Shown piece after piece: positions 27,011-36,131 of a stretch of 64,000 nucleotides of DNA (position 1 is the stretch's first letter; each line of letters opens with the position of its first letter). The notes under the pieces were generated by a model. That model was given only the letters and a program-made list of their open reading frames with translations. It was not told the origin of the DNA and ran no database searches. Source of the DNA: Clostridiaceae bacterium (GTDB lineage: Bacteria; Bacillota; Clostridia; DSM-8532); the NCBI GenBank assembly GCA_012521705.1, contig JAAYLX010000040.1:1-64000 (forward strand). The letters run 5' to 3'. The translations under genes and the position numbers were made by a program.

Positions 27011-29440
27011 TTGGCTAAGAACAAGAAGCCTGTTGATAATGTATTGACAGACGGGTCTGAACCAAATCCGGAATTATCCAAATTCAAAATATCTGTAAGA
27101 GGTTTGGTATCATTCAGCATACCAAATGATGAATCCTGGAGTTTTTCTTCATACCGCATGGCACATGAGGGTACTCTCGCCCATTCAAAACTGCAGGCTA
27201 TAAACAGGGAAAAAGGAGATTATTCTTCCGAAGTCCATCTTTCTCATACCTTTCAGGTCAAAGACTGCCTAATAGAATTAAGCGGGCGAGCGGACGGCAT
27301 CTGGAATATTGATGGCAAATATATAGTCCATGAAATCAAGACTTCCGCCACCCCTCTGTCAGAAATAGGTGAAAACTTCAGCGAATATCACTGGGCACAG
27401 GGAAAGTGCTATGCCCTTCTCCTTGCGGAAACCAAAGAACTTGATGAAGTTACCGTCAGGCTGACTTACTATGACAGTGAAAATAACAACGAAAAATCAT
27501 TTGATAAAACTTTTTCAGCAGAAAAACTACGTAAGTTTATTAAAAGCCTGTTATACCCTTATGCCACCTGGGCATTGGGGCAGGCCAAATGGAAGGAACT
27601 TAGAAACCAGTCCATTCAGAATATAGTATTCCCATACCCCTCGTTTAGAAAAGGACAGAAACTCCTGTCCTATAATGTTTTCAAATGCATAGAAGACAGC
27701 AGAAGGCTTTTTGTTCAGGCGCCAACAGGAATAGGAAAGACCATGGGTGTCCTCTACCCTGCAATTAAATCCCTGGCGGAAGGTAAAATAGACAGACTAT
27801 TTTATTTGACTGCCAAGACTACCACCCGGGGAATTGCAGAAACCGCTTATGACATATTGACTCAACAAGGCCTAAGGCTGAGGGCTATCACCCTTACTGC
27901 CAAGGACAAGCTGTGCCTTAATGACACAAAGAACTGTAACCCTGAAAAATGCCCTTTTATTGAGGGATTTCAGTACCGCTGCAAAAGAGTGGCAAATCAG
28001 CTCTTAAAGAAAAACGACTTTTTCTCTCGGGAAATAATAAGCGAAGCCGGGCTCAGGCATGGGATATGCCCATTTGAACTTAGTCTGGAACTTGCTATGA
28101 GCTGCGATCTTATTATATGCGACTATAACTACGTTTTCGATCCAAGGGTTTATTTAAGGCGCTTCTTTCAGCAAAAAGGATATGAAAACTATCTTATCAT
28201 GGTGGATGAAGCCCACAACCTCTATGACCGGGCAAGAGAGATGTACTCTGCTTCCATAGACGTTAAGACAATAAGTGATGTTTCCAAAGAAATTAAAAAG
28301 GAACAACCCGAAATATATCGTACTCTCAGGGAACTCAAAAAGACATTGACTTCTCTGGAAAAGACGGCAGAAGAACCACAAACTGCCGCGGGAATAAAAT
28401 ACTACACATATAAGGAGCCTCCCCTGCTTTTAAAAGAACCCCTTGAGAAATTTATTCTGGCAACGGAAAACTGGATTATGGCTTTTAATGAAGAGGAGTC
28501 ATATACAGATTCTTTGTTTACCTTGTTTTTTGACTTGCTCCACTTTAAAAATGTCCTTGACCTTTATTCGCCGATTTACAGGACATTATTAACGGGAAGC
28601 AAGACCAAACTTCAGTTAAGCCTTTTATGCACAGACCCTGCTCCAATGCTGAACAAGACCATGGAGAAGGCAAGAAGCACCATACTGTTTTCTGCCACAT
28701 TGTCCCCTCTGTGGTATTTTAGGAATATTCTTGGGGGTACTGAAAGTGACATCACCCTGAGACTTCCTTCCCCTTTCCCCAGTGAGAATCTTCTGGTATG
28801 CATTGAAGACAGGATTGAAACCCGGTTTTCTCAGAGAAAGCAGTATCTTGAAGCTACCGCCTCGGCAATCCACAGCTTTTCTGTGGCTCACAAAGGGAAT
28901 ATAATGGTATTCTTCCCGTCCTATAAATACATGCAGGATGTCCTTGATATCTTTAAAGGATATGAAGGCGATTTTGAAATAATCTTTCAGGACAGAGAAA
29001 TGAGCGAACAGTCCCGGGAAGAGTTTTTGGCGAAGTTTGAGCCAGACGGTAACAAGACTCTCATAGCATTTTGCGTGATGGGAGGAGTATTTGGTGAAGG
29101 TATTGATTTAAAAGGAGATCTGCTCACCGGTGTAATAATAATAGGTGTTGGACTTCCCCAGGTGTCACCTATACAGGAGATTTTGAGGTCTTATTTTCAG
29201 AAAAAAGGACAGCCAGGCTTCACTTTTGCTTACACCTATCCCGGAATAAACAAGGTCCTTCAGGCTGCGGGGCGGCTTATTCGCTCTGAGGAAGACAGAG
29301 GTGCGCTGCTATTAATTGATTCACGATTCTCAACCCGGGAATATCAAAGCCTTCTTCCAGAGGAATGGCAACCTATACCACGTACATCTTTGGGATTTGA
29401 TTTAAAAGAAGAGATTTATAAGTTCTGGAGTAAGAATTAA
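27011..29440 (+). CDS. RecB-type nuclease fused to XPD/DinG-like Fe-S helicase
   Basis: A protein of 809 residues for DNA repair or processing. The N-terminal domain (about 35-190) has a complete RecB-family PD-(D/E)xK nuclease signature: His in GTLAHSKL, Asp in GRADGIW, E-x-K in HEIKTS, and Q-x3-Y in WAQGKCYA. The rest is a superfamily 2 helicase: Walker A QAPTGIGKT, four cysteines of an Fe-S domain between KLC and QYRC, the DEAH box VDEAHN, SATLSPL, and motif VI QAAGRLIRS. Cas4/AddB-like nuclease plus Rad3-like helicase in one chain suggests 5' flap or duplex processing; the substrate is unknown. The frame opens at 26966, but AAGGAG lies eight bases before TTG 27011, the likely start. A single gene. 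Confidence 0.88.
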   Translation: MAKNKKPVDNVLTDGSEPNPELSKFKISVRGLVSFSIPNDESWSFSSYRMAHEGTLAHSKLQAINREKGDYSSEVHLSHTFQVKDCLIELSGRADGIWNIDGKYIVHEIKTSATPLSEIGENFSEYHWAQGKCYALLLAETKELDEVTVRLTYYDSENNNEKSFDKTFSAEKLRKFIKSLLYPYATWALGQAKWKELRNQSIQNIVFPYPSFRKGQKLLSYNVFKCIEDSRRLFVQAPTGIGKTMGVLYPAIKSLAEGKIDRLFYLTAKTTTRGIAETAYDILTQQGLRLRAITLTAKDKLCLNDTKNCNPEKCPFIEGFQYRCKRVANQLLKKNDFFSREIISEAGLRHGICPFELSLELAMSCDLIICDYNYVFDPRVYLRRFFQQKGYENYLIMVDEAHNLYDRAREMYSASIDVKTISDVSKEIKKEQPEIYRTLRELKKTLTSLEKTAEEPQTAAGIKYYTYKEPPLLLKEPLEKFILATENWIMAFNEEESYTDSLFTLFFDLLHFKNVLDLYSPIYRTLLTGSKTKLQLSLLCTDPAPMLNKTMEKARSTILFSATLSPLWYFRNILGGTESDITLRLPSPFPSENLLVCIEDRIETRFSQRKQYLEATASAIHSFSVAHKGNIMVFFPSYKYMQDVLDIFKGYEGDFEIIFQDREMSEQSREEFLAKFEPDGNKTLIAFCVMGGVFGEGIDLKGDLLTGVIIIGVGLPQVSPIQEILRSYFQKKGQPGFTFAYTYPGINKVLQAAGRLIRSEEDRGALLLIDSRFSTREYQSLLPEEWQPIPRTSLGFDLKEEIYKFWSKN

Positions 29441-29525
29441 TGAGTCTGTCTCATTTCTAAGTCGAAGACTGAAAAAATCTTTGAATTGGCAAGTTAGAGC
29501 TTTCCAAGAATCTAATTATATTGAA

Positions 29526-29732
29526 GTGCAAATGGCTCAGTCTTTAAGCAATCCGCAGGCGAAGGCAAAAGCTGTTGGCGAAATGCGAAGTTCGATTGGA
29601 GGCAATCGACAGGACGTCGATTGAGCGGCGCTTGCCTGGACGGCAAGTTCGCCCGCGTACTCCAAGAGAACGAGTATTGAGCCTTACAGCTTTCCTGAGC
29701 CGAGGACGCGAAAAAGACTGAACCATTTGCAT
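29526..29732 (+). repeat. dispersed structured repeat, copy R1 (complete 207-bp core, forward)
   Basis: A 207-base element with 20-base terminal inverted repeats that match at 18 positions: GTGCAAATGGCTCAGTCTTT and, at the other end, the complement of AAAGACTGAACCATTTGCAT. By hand count it is about 86 percent identical to the core of copy R4 (57745-57951). Internal hairpins are TCGATTG/CAATCGA, AATCGAC/GTCGATT and CTTGCC/GGCAAG. No target duplication is seen. It lies in the gap between two convergent genes (29441-29799). Degenerate traces of the element's end may extend left to about 29455. Apparent short reading frames inside lack ribosome binding sites. Confidence 0.85.
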
Positions 29733-29799
29733 GTTATAGTTTTTAGAGTTGAGAATGAGGAGAAGAACCGGATACTAAGTCAAACTTACATATTCTTAA

Positions 29800-31041
29800 C
29801 TAAAAAATCCCAAACTTCTTGTGGCTCACATTTATATTGAATCTCGTGATAGTCCCGCCTGAAACAATATAGGCCATCTTTTCATTGGCAAGATACACAC
29901 CGGAAATGTTCATTTTGGAAGTGTATGTGTCCATTATTTCTCCGTTTGAATTTATGAATAAGATTTCATGCCCTGATATAAGCGCAGCGGTTTTGCCTGA
30001 AGAAATTATACCTGTGACAACATCGTCCACGATTAGCTCTTTTTTTACACTTGAGTCCTGGTTAAGGATTCTTACATTTGTCACATTCCGGTTTTCCCTG
30101 GAGTATATTTCAGTATCGCGCTCAGCATACACAGGATACTTTCCGTCAATTACAGAGGCTGCAGTTATCAAAGAATCTGCCGTTTTCTTTTTCCATACGG
30201 TATTGAACATATTATCAATAAGAAAGATGCTCTTTTCTCCGTAAAGGAAAAGCTTGTCCCCTGCCGGCATTCCTTTTGCCATAACTTCATTGTCTCCCCT
30301 TATACTGGCTTTCTGGGCCATGGCAGGATCGAGGAAATCAAAGAAGCTGTTGGTCTCAAGACCCGAAATGTCTACCCCGTTAACCACAAAGGTGGCTTTT
30401 TCAAATGTAGGGTAATGGCTCACTGATACAGGATAGTAATTGGATATATTCCTTATGGAAACCTCCTGTCCGTCCAGTGACCAGGCACGGATACTTCTTT
30501 TGTATCCTGCTTCCTTGCTGTTTGTAATAAGAAGAATCCAGTTTTCAGATATGCTTGCATAGACAATATCCTCGTTCAGAGATTTCTGCCAAAGGATTTT
30601 CCCGTCATCCAGGAGAGCCAGGAAGCGGCCCTCCAGATCAGCAATTATAGCTCTCTGTTTATATGAGTGTATGTGCGGCTTGTTGAGGGAAACAGGGATA
30701 TAGGCCTTCTCGTTTCCGTACATGTCAATGATCCGCACAGAGCTTTTCTCAGCTATAACAAAATTATTGGAGACAGTGGCTGCGGAAAAATACTCACTGT
30801 TTTCGTATGTGCCAATATTTCGTACCTTTTCGGTCAATTCTGCCTTACTCTTTAAAACTATTTTGCTGTACAGCTCGTTATACCCCTCTGTGAACACATT
30901 AATCGGATTTATGTCCAGAAAGGCATAGACCGCCACCCCTATAACTAAAACAAATATAAACAGAAACAGGGCCAGTTTAATCAAACTGGAACCCTTGCGT
31001 CCTTTTCTGCGTTCATTTGTGTTTTCGGTTTCCATTGGCAT
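29800..31041 (-). CDS. DUF5711-like membrane-anchored, propeller-like protein
   Basis: A protein of 413 residues with a basic cytoplasmic N-terminus, one transmembrane helix (about 20-43) and a large extracytoplasmic part made of repeated beta segments with hydrophobic-Gly/Asp turns (for example GRFLALLDDGKILWQK). This is what a beta-propeller of the DUF5711 type looks like. The function is unknown. It is the last gene of a minus-strand operon with an S41 protease (11-base gap), an SLH protein and another secreted protein, so a role in envelope surveillance or assembly is plausible. The nearest ribosome binding site (GGAGA) is far from ATG 31041, so the start is not certain. Confidence 0.7.
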   Translation of the reverse strand: MPMETENTNERRKGRKGSSLIKLALFLFIFVLVIGVAVYAFLDINPINVFTEGYNELYSKIVLKSKAELTEKVRNIGTYENSEYFSAATVSNNFVIAEKSSVRIIDMYGNEKAYIPVSLNKPHIHSYKQRAIIADLEGRFLALLDDGKILWQKSLNEDIVYASISENWILLITNSKEAGYKRSIRAWSLDGQEVSIRNISNYYPVSVSHYPTFEKATFVVNGVDISGLETNSFFDFLDPAMAQKASIRGDNEVMAKGMPAGDKLFLYGEKSIFLIDNMFNTVWKKKTADSLITAASVIDGKYPVYAERDTEIYSRENRNVTNVRILNQDSSVKKELIVDDVVTGIISSGKTAALISGHEILFINSNGEIMDTYTSKMNISGVYLANEKMAYIVSGGTITRFNINVSHKKFGIF

Positions 31042-31052
31042 CTTTTAAGAGT

Positions 31053-32552
31053 CTATCTCCTTTTTTGTGGGTTGTAATTTTTAAATATGCCCAAAACTTC
31101 CTGAGCTTTGACATAAGGCTTGTCATTTGCATTTCGGAGTGTTATAAGACTTTTATTAAGGTGATCTCTTGTCTGAGTATCTATAATTCCGGTGACTTTA
31201 AGTCCGTTATCCGTTTGATACTTTTTAACAGCATCAACGGTTTCCTGCCCAAAGCTCATATCGGGGGTCGATTTTAAATACCCCAGAGCTTTTAACACCC
31301 CTTCAGCATTATATACTTCTTTGTTGTAAATTTGAAGTCTCAGGTCTTCTGTATTTGAAAGCGGGCTTAAAAGCGCAAGATCAACACCATTGGGATGAGT
31401 GGAGTTAGGAAGCTCTATGGCAGGTATAAGACCGATACCGTGAATTATCCTTCCTTTTGGTGTTGTGTAGTATCCAGTGGTCAACCTTACCACACCCAAA
31501 ATTTCATCCTGGCTTACCGGTATTCCGAAGTAGCCGCTCCATTGGATTGTACTGACGTAATCGGCACCATAAATATTACTGTACTTTTCATAGGCTTCGG
31601 GGGTAAGAATGCTGAATGTCTGCTGGAAAATACCCTTGCCGAAAGTTTTCTGTCCTATCAGAATTCCAATACCCGAGTCTTCAATGGCTCCGGCAACAAT
31701 CTCCGAAGCACTTGCAGTGTTTTCATCTGTCAATACAGCAACTACATAGTCCCTATGAGATCCGTCAGAATAGAATACCGAATCCTGGAACTCGTCGGAC
31801 TTATAATCCAGCGTGGTAACAATACCTTTGGGGAGAATCCTTCTTGCTACATTAATTGCTTCATCCACATATCCGCCTGTGTTTCCCCGAAGGTCCAGAA
31901 TAACCTTAAAAATATCGTTTTTATCTGCATTATCCATTGCAGCACGGAATTCTTTTGCAGTTCCGACAGAAAATGATTCAATTTTGATATAAATAATGTC
32001 ATCCTCTGTTCTGAATTGAACTGATTCGATTTTTACCTTCCCTCTGCTGATTGAAAACTCTTTAATGGCACCTTCCCGTTTAATGGTCAGGGTTACAACC
32101 GTATTTTCCTCGCCACGAATAAGGGTCGCTACTGAAGCGGCATCCATATTCTCAATACTTTTACCGTCTACGGCTGTAATTATATCGCCTTCCATCAATC
32201 CTGCCTTTTCGGCGGGGGAACCGGAATAAATTTTTATCACCTTGACAAAGCCTTCATACTCTTCCAAACCCGCCCCTATTCCGACAAAATTTCCATTTAA
32301 AACCTCGTCGTTGGCCCGAGCCTCTTCCGGGGTAAAGAAACCAGAGTATTTGTCAAAGCTTCCGAAAAGGCCTTTTAATACTGCTATTAACGCCTCTTTG
32401 TCAACAAAGTCTTTATAATACATTCCATGAGCGAATTGCAGTACTGAATCAAAATATGAACCGTATTGGGCAGCCGAAGATGTTACTGTAAAGGTACCAA
32501 TGCATAAAACGATTACCAAAGCTGTTATTATAAATCTCTTAAATTTGTTCAT
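31053..32552 (-). CDS. S41 family (CtpA-type) secreted protease with PDZ and peptidoglycan-binding domains
   Basis: A carboxy-terminal processing protease of 499 residues. A signal peptide (1-28) is followed by a helical region, then a PDZ domain (about 90-180). The catalytic S41 domain has the serine in NTASASEIVAG and the lysine in GQKTFGKG. A C-terminal peptidoglycan-binding domain (about 420-480, FGQETVDAVKKYQ) completes it. It would act outside the membrane at the cell wall and cleave unfolded or tail-exposed proteins. The neighbours are envelope proteins, possibly substrates or co-factors. Confidence 0.9.
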   Translation of the reverse strand: MNKFKRFIITALVIVLCIGTFTVTSSAAQYGSYFDSVLQFAHGMYYKDFVDKEALIAVLKGLFGSFDKYSGFFTPEEARANDEVLNGNFVGIGAGLEEYEGFVKVIKIYSGSPAEKAGLMEGDIITAVDGKSIENMDAASVATLIRGEENTVVTLTIKREGAIKEFSISRGKVKIESVQFRTEDDIIYIKIESFSVGTAKEFRAAMDNADKNDIFKVILDLRGNTGGYVDEAINVARRILPKGIVTTLDYKSDEFQDSVFYSDGSHRDYVVAVLTDENTASASEIVAGAIEDSGIGILIGQKTFGKGIFQQTFSILTPEAYEKYSNIYGADYVSTIQWSGYFGIPVSQDEILGVVRLTTGYYTTPKGRIIHGIGLIPAIELPNSTHPNGVDLALLSPLSNTEDLRLQIYNKEVYNAEGVLKALGYLKSTPDMSFGQETVDAVKKYQTDNGLKVTGIIDTQTRDHLNKSLITLRNANDKPYVKAQEVLGIFKNYNPQKRR

Positions 32553-32571
32553 TTGTTTTCTCTTCTTTCAC

Positions 32572-34110
32572 TTAGAATTCCATGATCCTGTCCCTGTAGT
32601 CCTTAATTAATTCATCACCCATATATCTTATAAGGTCATAGATGAGATTTGCCGTGAATTCGTTTGATAATTTTGCATTCGGATTGAATCTCCCCGCCTC
32701 ATCAGGGTAGATAAGGCCAAGGCTGTTTGCGACAAATGCCGCATTCCTTGCGTAATCAGGGATTTGATCGTTGTCCGAAAAAGGTGCGGAAGTATATGGA
32801 TACGGCGCAAGATTTTCAAGCCCCAAAGCTGAAACAATCATTTTTATGGCTTCTGCCTTGGTAATATATGTATTGGGGCTGAAGCGGCCGTTTCCGGATC
32901 CTCTTGTAATCCCTTTCTGATATGCCTTTTTAATGGCTTCATAGTTTGGATGGTCAGTACTTACATCATTGAAAGGAGAAATTTCGGGCGCTGTTGCTTT
33001 TGTTTGCCTTCTTACAACTGTGACAGTTCTGACATTGGGATCAACGGGTATATCTTTCAAGGCATTTGTCAGCATGGTTACAAATTCCGCCCTGGTCACA
33101 TACTTGCCGATTTTGAAATCGGCTCCTGTTCCCGGGATAACTTCAAGGCTATACAGTATTTTAATTGGTTCCTCTGCCCAGAATCCCCGGATATGCTTTA
33201 AGTCGGGCACCATAAGTCTTTGGGTTTCGATCGCGGAACTAAGACTCCGGGTATCGGAATAAGTCTTAATAACATCTGTAGGATTGTTGTTGCTGTCAAA
33301 CTCCGGAAGCCGGGCAGTATAACTGAGAGAAGATTCATCCCAGGTGCTTTTTACATAGCCACCGTCAAAACTTATCTGATAGGGTTCGTTAACTGAATAC
33401 TGGAATTTATTACGCCTTGCGTTGGAAGCTATTACTTCTGCAGCCCCTCCCCATTTGACCGGGCCATTATTGCCAGTCAGATTCGCCTCTATAAGCACAT
33501 TGATTTTCTGGGTCTGGGTACTGCTCCAAAACTGATCATAGGCATAGAGCTTTCCGTACATATCTACAGTTATAGTATTGGGATTATTTAAAGTTGCTGC
33601 ACCAACAGCATAAACCTTCTTTGTGTAGAACTCCCCTGCGTTATAATTGATTCCCGGTTTTGGATCTGTCAGAACCGACCGTGAAAACTGGGCATCTATG
33701 AGCCTGTATGTAATGCCACCGGCAGTTATTACTTCAGTGGGCGTACGGCTCAATGTTGTAGATTCAGTTATCTGACCATTGGATTTGGTCTCTTTCTTTG
33801 TGGTATACATTACCACTCTGTTCATGGTCACATTCTGGTCGGGATTTGATAGACGATATGTATAAGTGGCGTTAATCTCACCACTTTTATCTGTTTTCTT
33901 TATGGTGAGAGTACCGGTCAATAAAACAGGTTTCCCTGTCAGAAAACACATTTCACTATATTGATATTCATCTTTCTCGGTCTGGTTCTCGATTGAGATT
34001 CCGCCTTCATAACCCATTGAACCTTCAACCGCCATGGTATTTAAGGGAATCCCCAATATTACCGCTGCAATTATAAAAACTGAAATCATCTTTTTAAGCA
34101 TTTTTTGCAT
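32572..34110 (-). CDS. secreted S-layer-homology (SLH) domain protein
   Basis: A protein of 512 residues. It has a signal peptide (1-27, ending near NTMA), a beta-rich body (about 30-320) that I cannot assign, then SLH repeats near 335-512. SLH features visible are YVTRAEFVTMLTNAL, ISPFNDVSTDHPNYEAIKKA..GITRGSGNGRFSPNT.ITKAEA, and PFSDNDQIPDYA..FVANSLGLIYPDEAGRFNPNAKLS. SLH repeats bind pyruvylated cell-wall polymer and hold the protein at the surface. The frame opens at 34131; ATG 34110 follows AAGGAGA and is preferred. It follows the next secreted gene by 13 bases, so they are one operon and probably one complex. Confidence 0.88.
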   Translation of the reverse strand: MQKMLKKMISVFIIAAVILGIPLNTMAVEGSMGYEGGISIENQTEKDEYQYSEMCFLTGKPVLLTGTLTIKKTDKSGEINATYTYRLSNPDQNVTMNRVVMYTTKKETKSNGQITESTTLSRTPTEVITAGGITYRLIDAQFSRSVLTDPKPGINYNAGEFYTKKVYAVGAATLNNPNTITVDMYGKLYAYDQFWSSTQTQKINVLIEANLTGNNGPVKWGGAAEVIASNARRNKFQYSVNEPYQISFDGGYVKSTWDESSLSYTARLPEFDSNNNPTDVIKTYSDTRSLSSAIETQRLMVPDLKHIRGFWAEEPIKILYSLEVIPGTGADFKIGKYVTRAEFVTMLTNALKDIPVDPNVRTVTVVRRQTKATAPEISPFNDVSTDHPNYEAIKKAYQKGITRGSGNGRFSPNTYITKAEAIKMIVSALGLENLAPYPYTSAPFSDNDQIPDYARNAAFVANSLGLIYPDEAGRFNPNAKLSNEFTANLIYDLIRYMGDELIKDYRDRIMEF

Positions 34111-34123
34111 GGCATGTTCTCCT

Positions 34124-35752
34124 TTAGTCACAGATAATCAGAATACCTTCGAGATTTTGAGCGTGACGGATAACTTTAATCTCATCACCTGTTTTCAGTA
34201 ATGAAGTCGAGCCGACCTTGCCATCCTTCAGCACTATCGCATGTACCGGAATATCAATTGAAGTGTCATTGCCTGCTTTCCACAGGGATTCTTCAACATC
34301 ATATATCATTGTGTCAGTTATAACCATATTTGTATAATCTGCAAGGAGTTGACCCGAACTGTCATATGTAGCGCCGTTCAACTCTGTTATGCGGCCTGAA
34401 GCAGGACTGTCCGCATAAGGAGCGGTGCTGATTAACTGAATCTTCGTTCCCTGAGCCACTATATACACGGTTTGGCCTTTATAACTACTGTCAAATTCAC
34501 GTATGTTTCCTATGCCACTGTCGTTAAGAAAACGTGTGACACCAAGCTCGATATCGAATGTCTTGGGAGTATTGGTAAACTCCCAGGTTACCCCGTCCAA
34601 CTGGGCAAAAGATTCCACTGTGATGCTGGTGTGCTTAACCACATCTTTGATTCGGCCCCTGTAAACAGTAAGGCCATTGTTATTAATACTGTCACATACA
34701 AGGACGTTTGCAAGATAACCTGAGCCTGCTCTTTCAGCTGAAACCTTTATGGAATCAAGAGTATTGATATTGCTGATATCAACAAGTCTCTGGTCTTTAA
34801 TTGCAATGGTTTTCTCATCGAATCGAATAATTTCGGATGAATTCTGAAGTTCCATTCTTCCGCCGGCAAGGCCCATCAGAGTATCTCTGAATATGGAAGT
34901 GTACGGCTGCCCGGAACGGAATGCAGCTGCAACGATTCTGTCGGTTCCGTCACTTGCCTTTTGTGTGGCAAAGTAGGCCATTCCAGAAACCCTTGGCATC
35001 GGCCGTTCTCTCAGTTCTTCACTGTACCTGATTCTTTGTATGCCTATAAACGGACTGTTTATCCAGTAACCATTTACAAATTCCTGGATATTTGAAACTA
35101 CGAGGCTGTCCCTCATTGAATCATAGAATTCAACTGTGCCTCTGTATACACCTGTAACAAGACGGGGATTCTTTTCAACGTCTATGCTCGCAATATCAAT
35201 ATTAATACCGTCTGTTTGTACCAATATCTTTACCTTCTCCCCGGGTAACAGATCTGACATACTTCCAGGCTTTCCGTTTTTGTATATCGGGGTATAATTG
35301 GTTAAAGGATAATAGCCATAGGTTCCGCCATCTTTTTTTATTGTGATCCAATTATAGCCTTTATTTTGAATTCTTCCGTAAACCGGCCTGTAAAAACTCT
35401 GGGCGCTTATTTTTTGTATATATCCGTCACTGTCAAGTTTTATGAAAACCTGATCACCGGGTTGTATACTTTCAGGAATAGTTGTATAGCCATCCCTCGT
35501 AACAACCACGTCATAGCCATAAGTAAAAGTCCTGATGGAAATCAGTCTTTCCAACTTGTCAGGTTGGGTTCCTGAGCCATCTTCAAAATATAGAGTGATA
35601 TATCCCAATGAAGGATTATTGTCCTTAACGACGCCTTTAATTGGCTCCTCCCCGCCTGTATTGGAAGAAGCTGCGAAAATAGAGTTGCAGGGAATGGACA
35701 GAGCCAATGCCGCAACAAGAATTAACATTATGATTACTTTAATTGATCTCAA
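34124..35752 (-). CDS. secreted protein of repeated small beta domains, unknown function
   Basis: A protein of 542 residues: signal peptide (about 1-28, ending near IFAAS), then repeated beta modules that alternate GxVxxxxxxxxITI-like strands with PGDxVxIxxDxDGxI-like ones (for example QPGDQVFIKLDSDGYI, LPGEKVKILVQTDG, KTGDEIKVI). This looks like a chain of small beta-barrels. I cannot name the family. It is first in the operon with the SLH protein and is probably exported with it. The frame opens at ATG 35767 without a ribosome binding site; GGAGG lies eight bases before TTG 35752, the preferred start. Confidence 0.75.
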   Translation of the reverse strand: MRSIKVIIMLILVAALALSIPCNSIFAASSNTGGEEPIKGVVKDNNPSLGYITLYFEDGSGTQPDKLERLISIRTFTYGYDVVVTRDGYTTIPESIQPGDQVFIKLDSDGYIQKISAQSFYRPVYGRIQNKGYNWITIKKDGGTYGYYPLTNYTPIYKNGKPGSMSDLLPGEKVKILVQTDGINIDIASIDVEKNPRLVTGVYRGTVEFYDSMRDSLVVSNIQEFVNGYWINSPFIGIQRIRYSEELRERPMPRVSGMAYFATQKASDGTDRIVAAAFRSGQPYTSIFRDTLMGLAGGRMELQNSSEIIRFDEKTIAIKDQRLVDISNINTLDSIKVSAERAGSGYLANVLVCDSINNNGLTVYRGRIKDVVKHTSITVESFAQLDGVTWEFTNTPKTFDIELGVTRFLNDSGIGNIREFDSSYKGQTVYIVAQGTKIQLISTAPYADSPASGRITELNGATYDSSGQLLADYTNMVITDTMIYDVEESLWKAGNDTSIDIPVHAIVLKDGKVGSTSLLKTGDEIKVIRHAQNLEGILIICD

Positions 35753-35894
35753 TATGCCTGCCTCCATTCAGTCAGATCATGGACTCTAAAAGGTTTATCG
35801 ACATTTTTAGCCATTCATTAAAGTTGGCAAAGATTACTCTTTTGTGACAAAGGCATGAAAATCCTGGAAATGTTACGCAACGCTAAGTCGTTAT

Positions 35895-36120
35895 AGTGTA
35901 CTCGGCTCAGGAAAGTTGTTTCGTGCAAATGCTCTGTCTTTTTCCCGTCCTCGGCTTAGGAAGTCTGTAAGGTTCAAAGACAGAGCCTTTGCACCCTATC
36001 ATCGATCATAAAAGCAATCGTAGCTCAAACGACATCCTGTCGATTGTCTCACATTCGAACTGCGCATTGACGACTACTTCCAACCTTTGCCTGCGAATTA
36101 CTATGACTAAGCGTTTGAAC
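35895..36120 (-). repeat. dispersed structured repeat, copy R2 (degenerate, reverse, with a 72-bp mini-element inside)
   Basis: Reverse-oriented copy of the family. At 35895-35920 is an end-arm relic (CTCGGCTCAGGAAAGTTGT). At 35923-35994 is a compact 72-base element whose ends GTGCAAATGCTCTGTCTTT and the complement of AAAGACAGAGCCTTTGCAC match at 18 of 19 positions. From about 36025 to 36120 the sequence follows the left half of copy R1 on the other strand (CGACATCCTGTCGATTG and CCTTTGCCTGCG), but is worn. It fills most of the gap between the secreted-protein operon and the 3' end of the EamA gene. Confidence 0.75.
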
Positions 36121-36131
36121 TTTCTGTCATA

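Noticed and set aside
29544-29732. Short reading frames inside repeat R1, with a similar one in R4 (57763-57999)
   Set aside because: Similarity follows the DNA repeat, not protein selection: no ribosome binding site, changes at all codon positions, and the frame is lost in R2 and R3.
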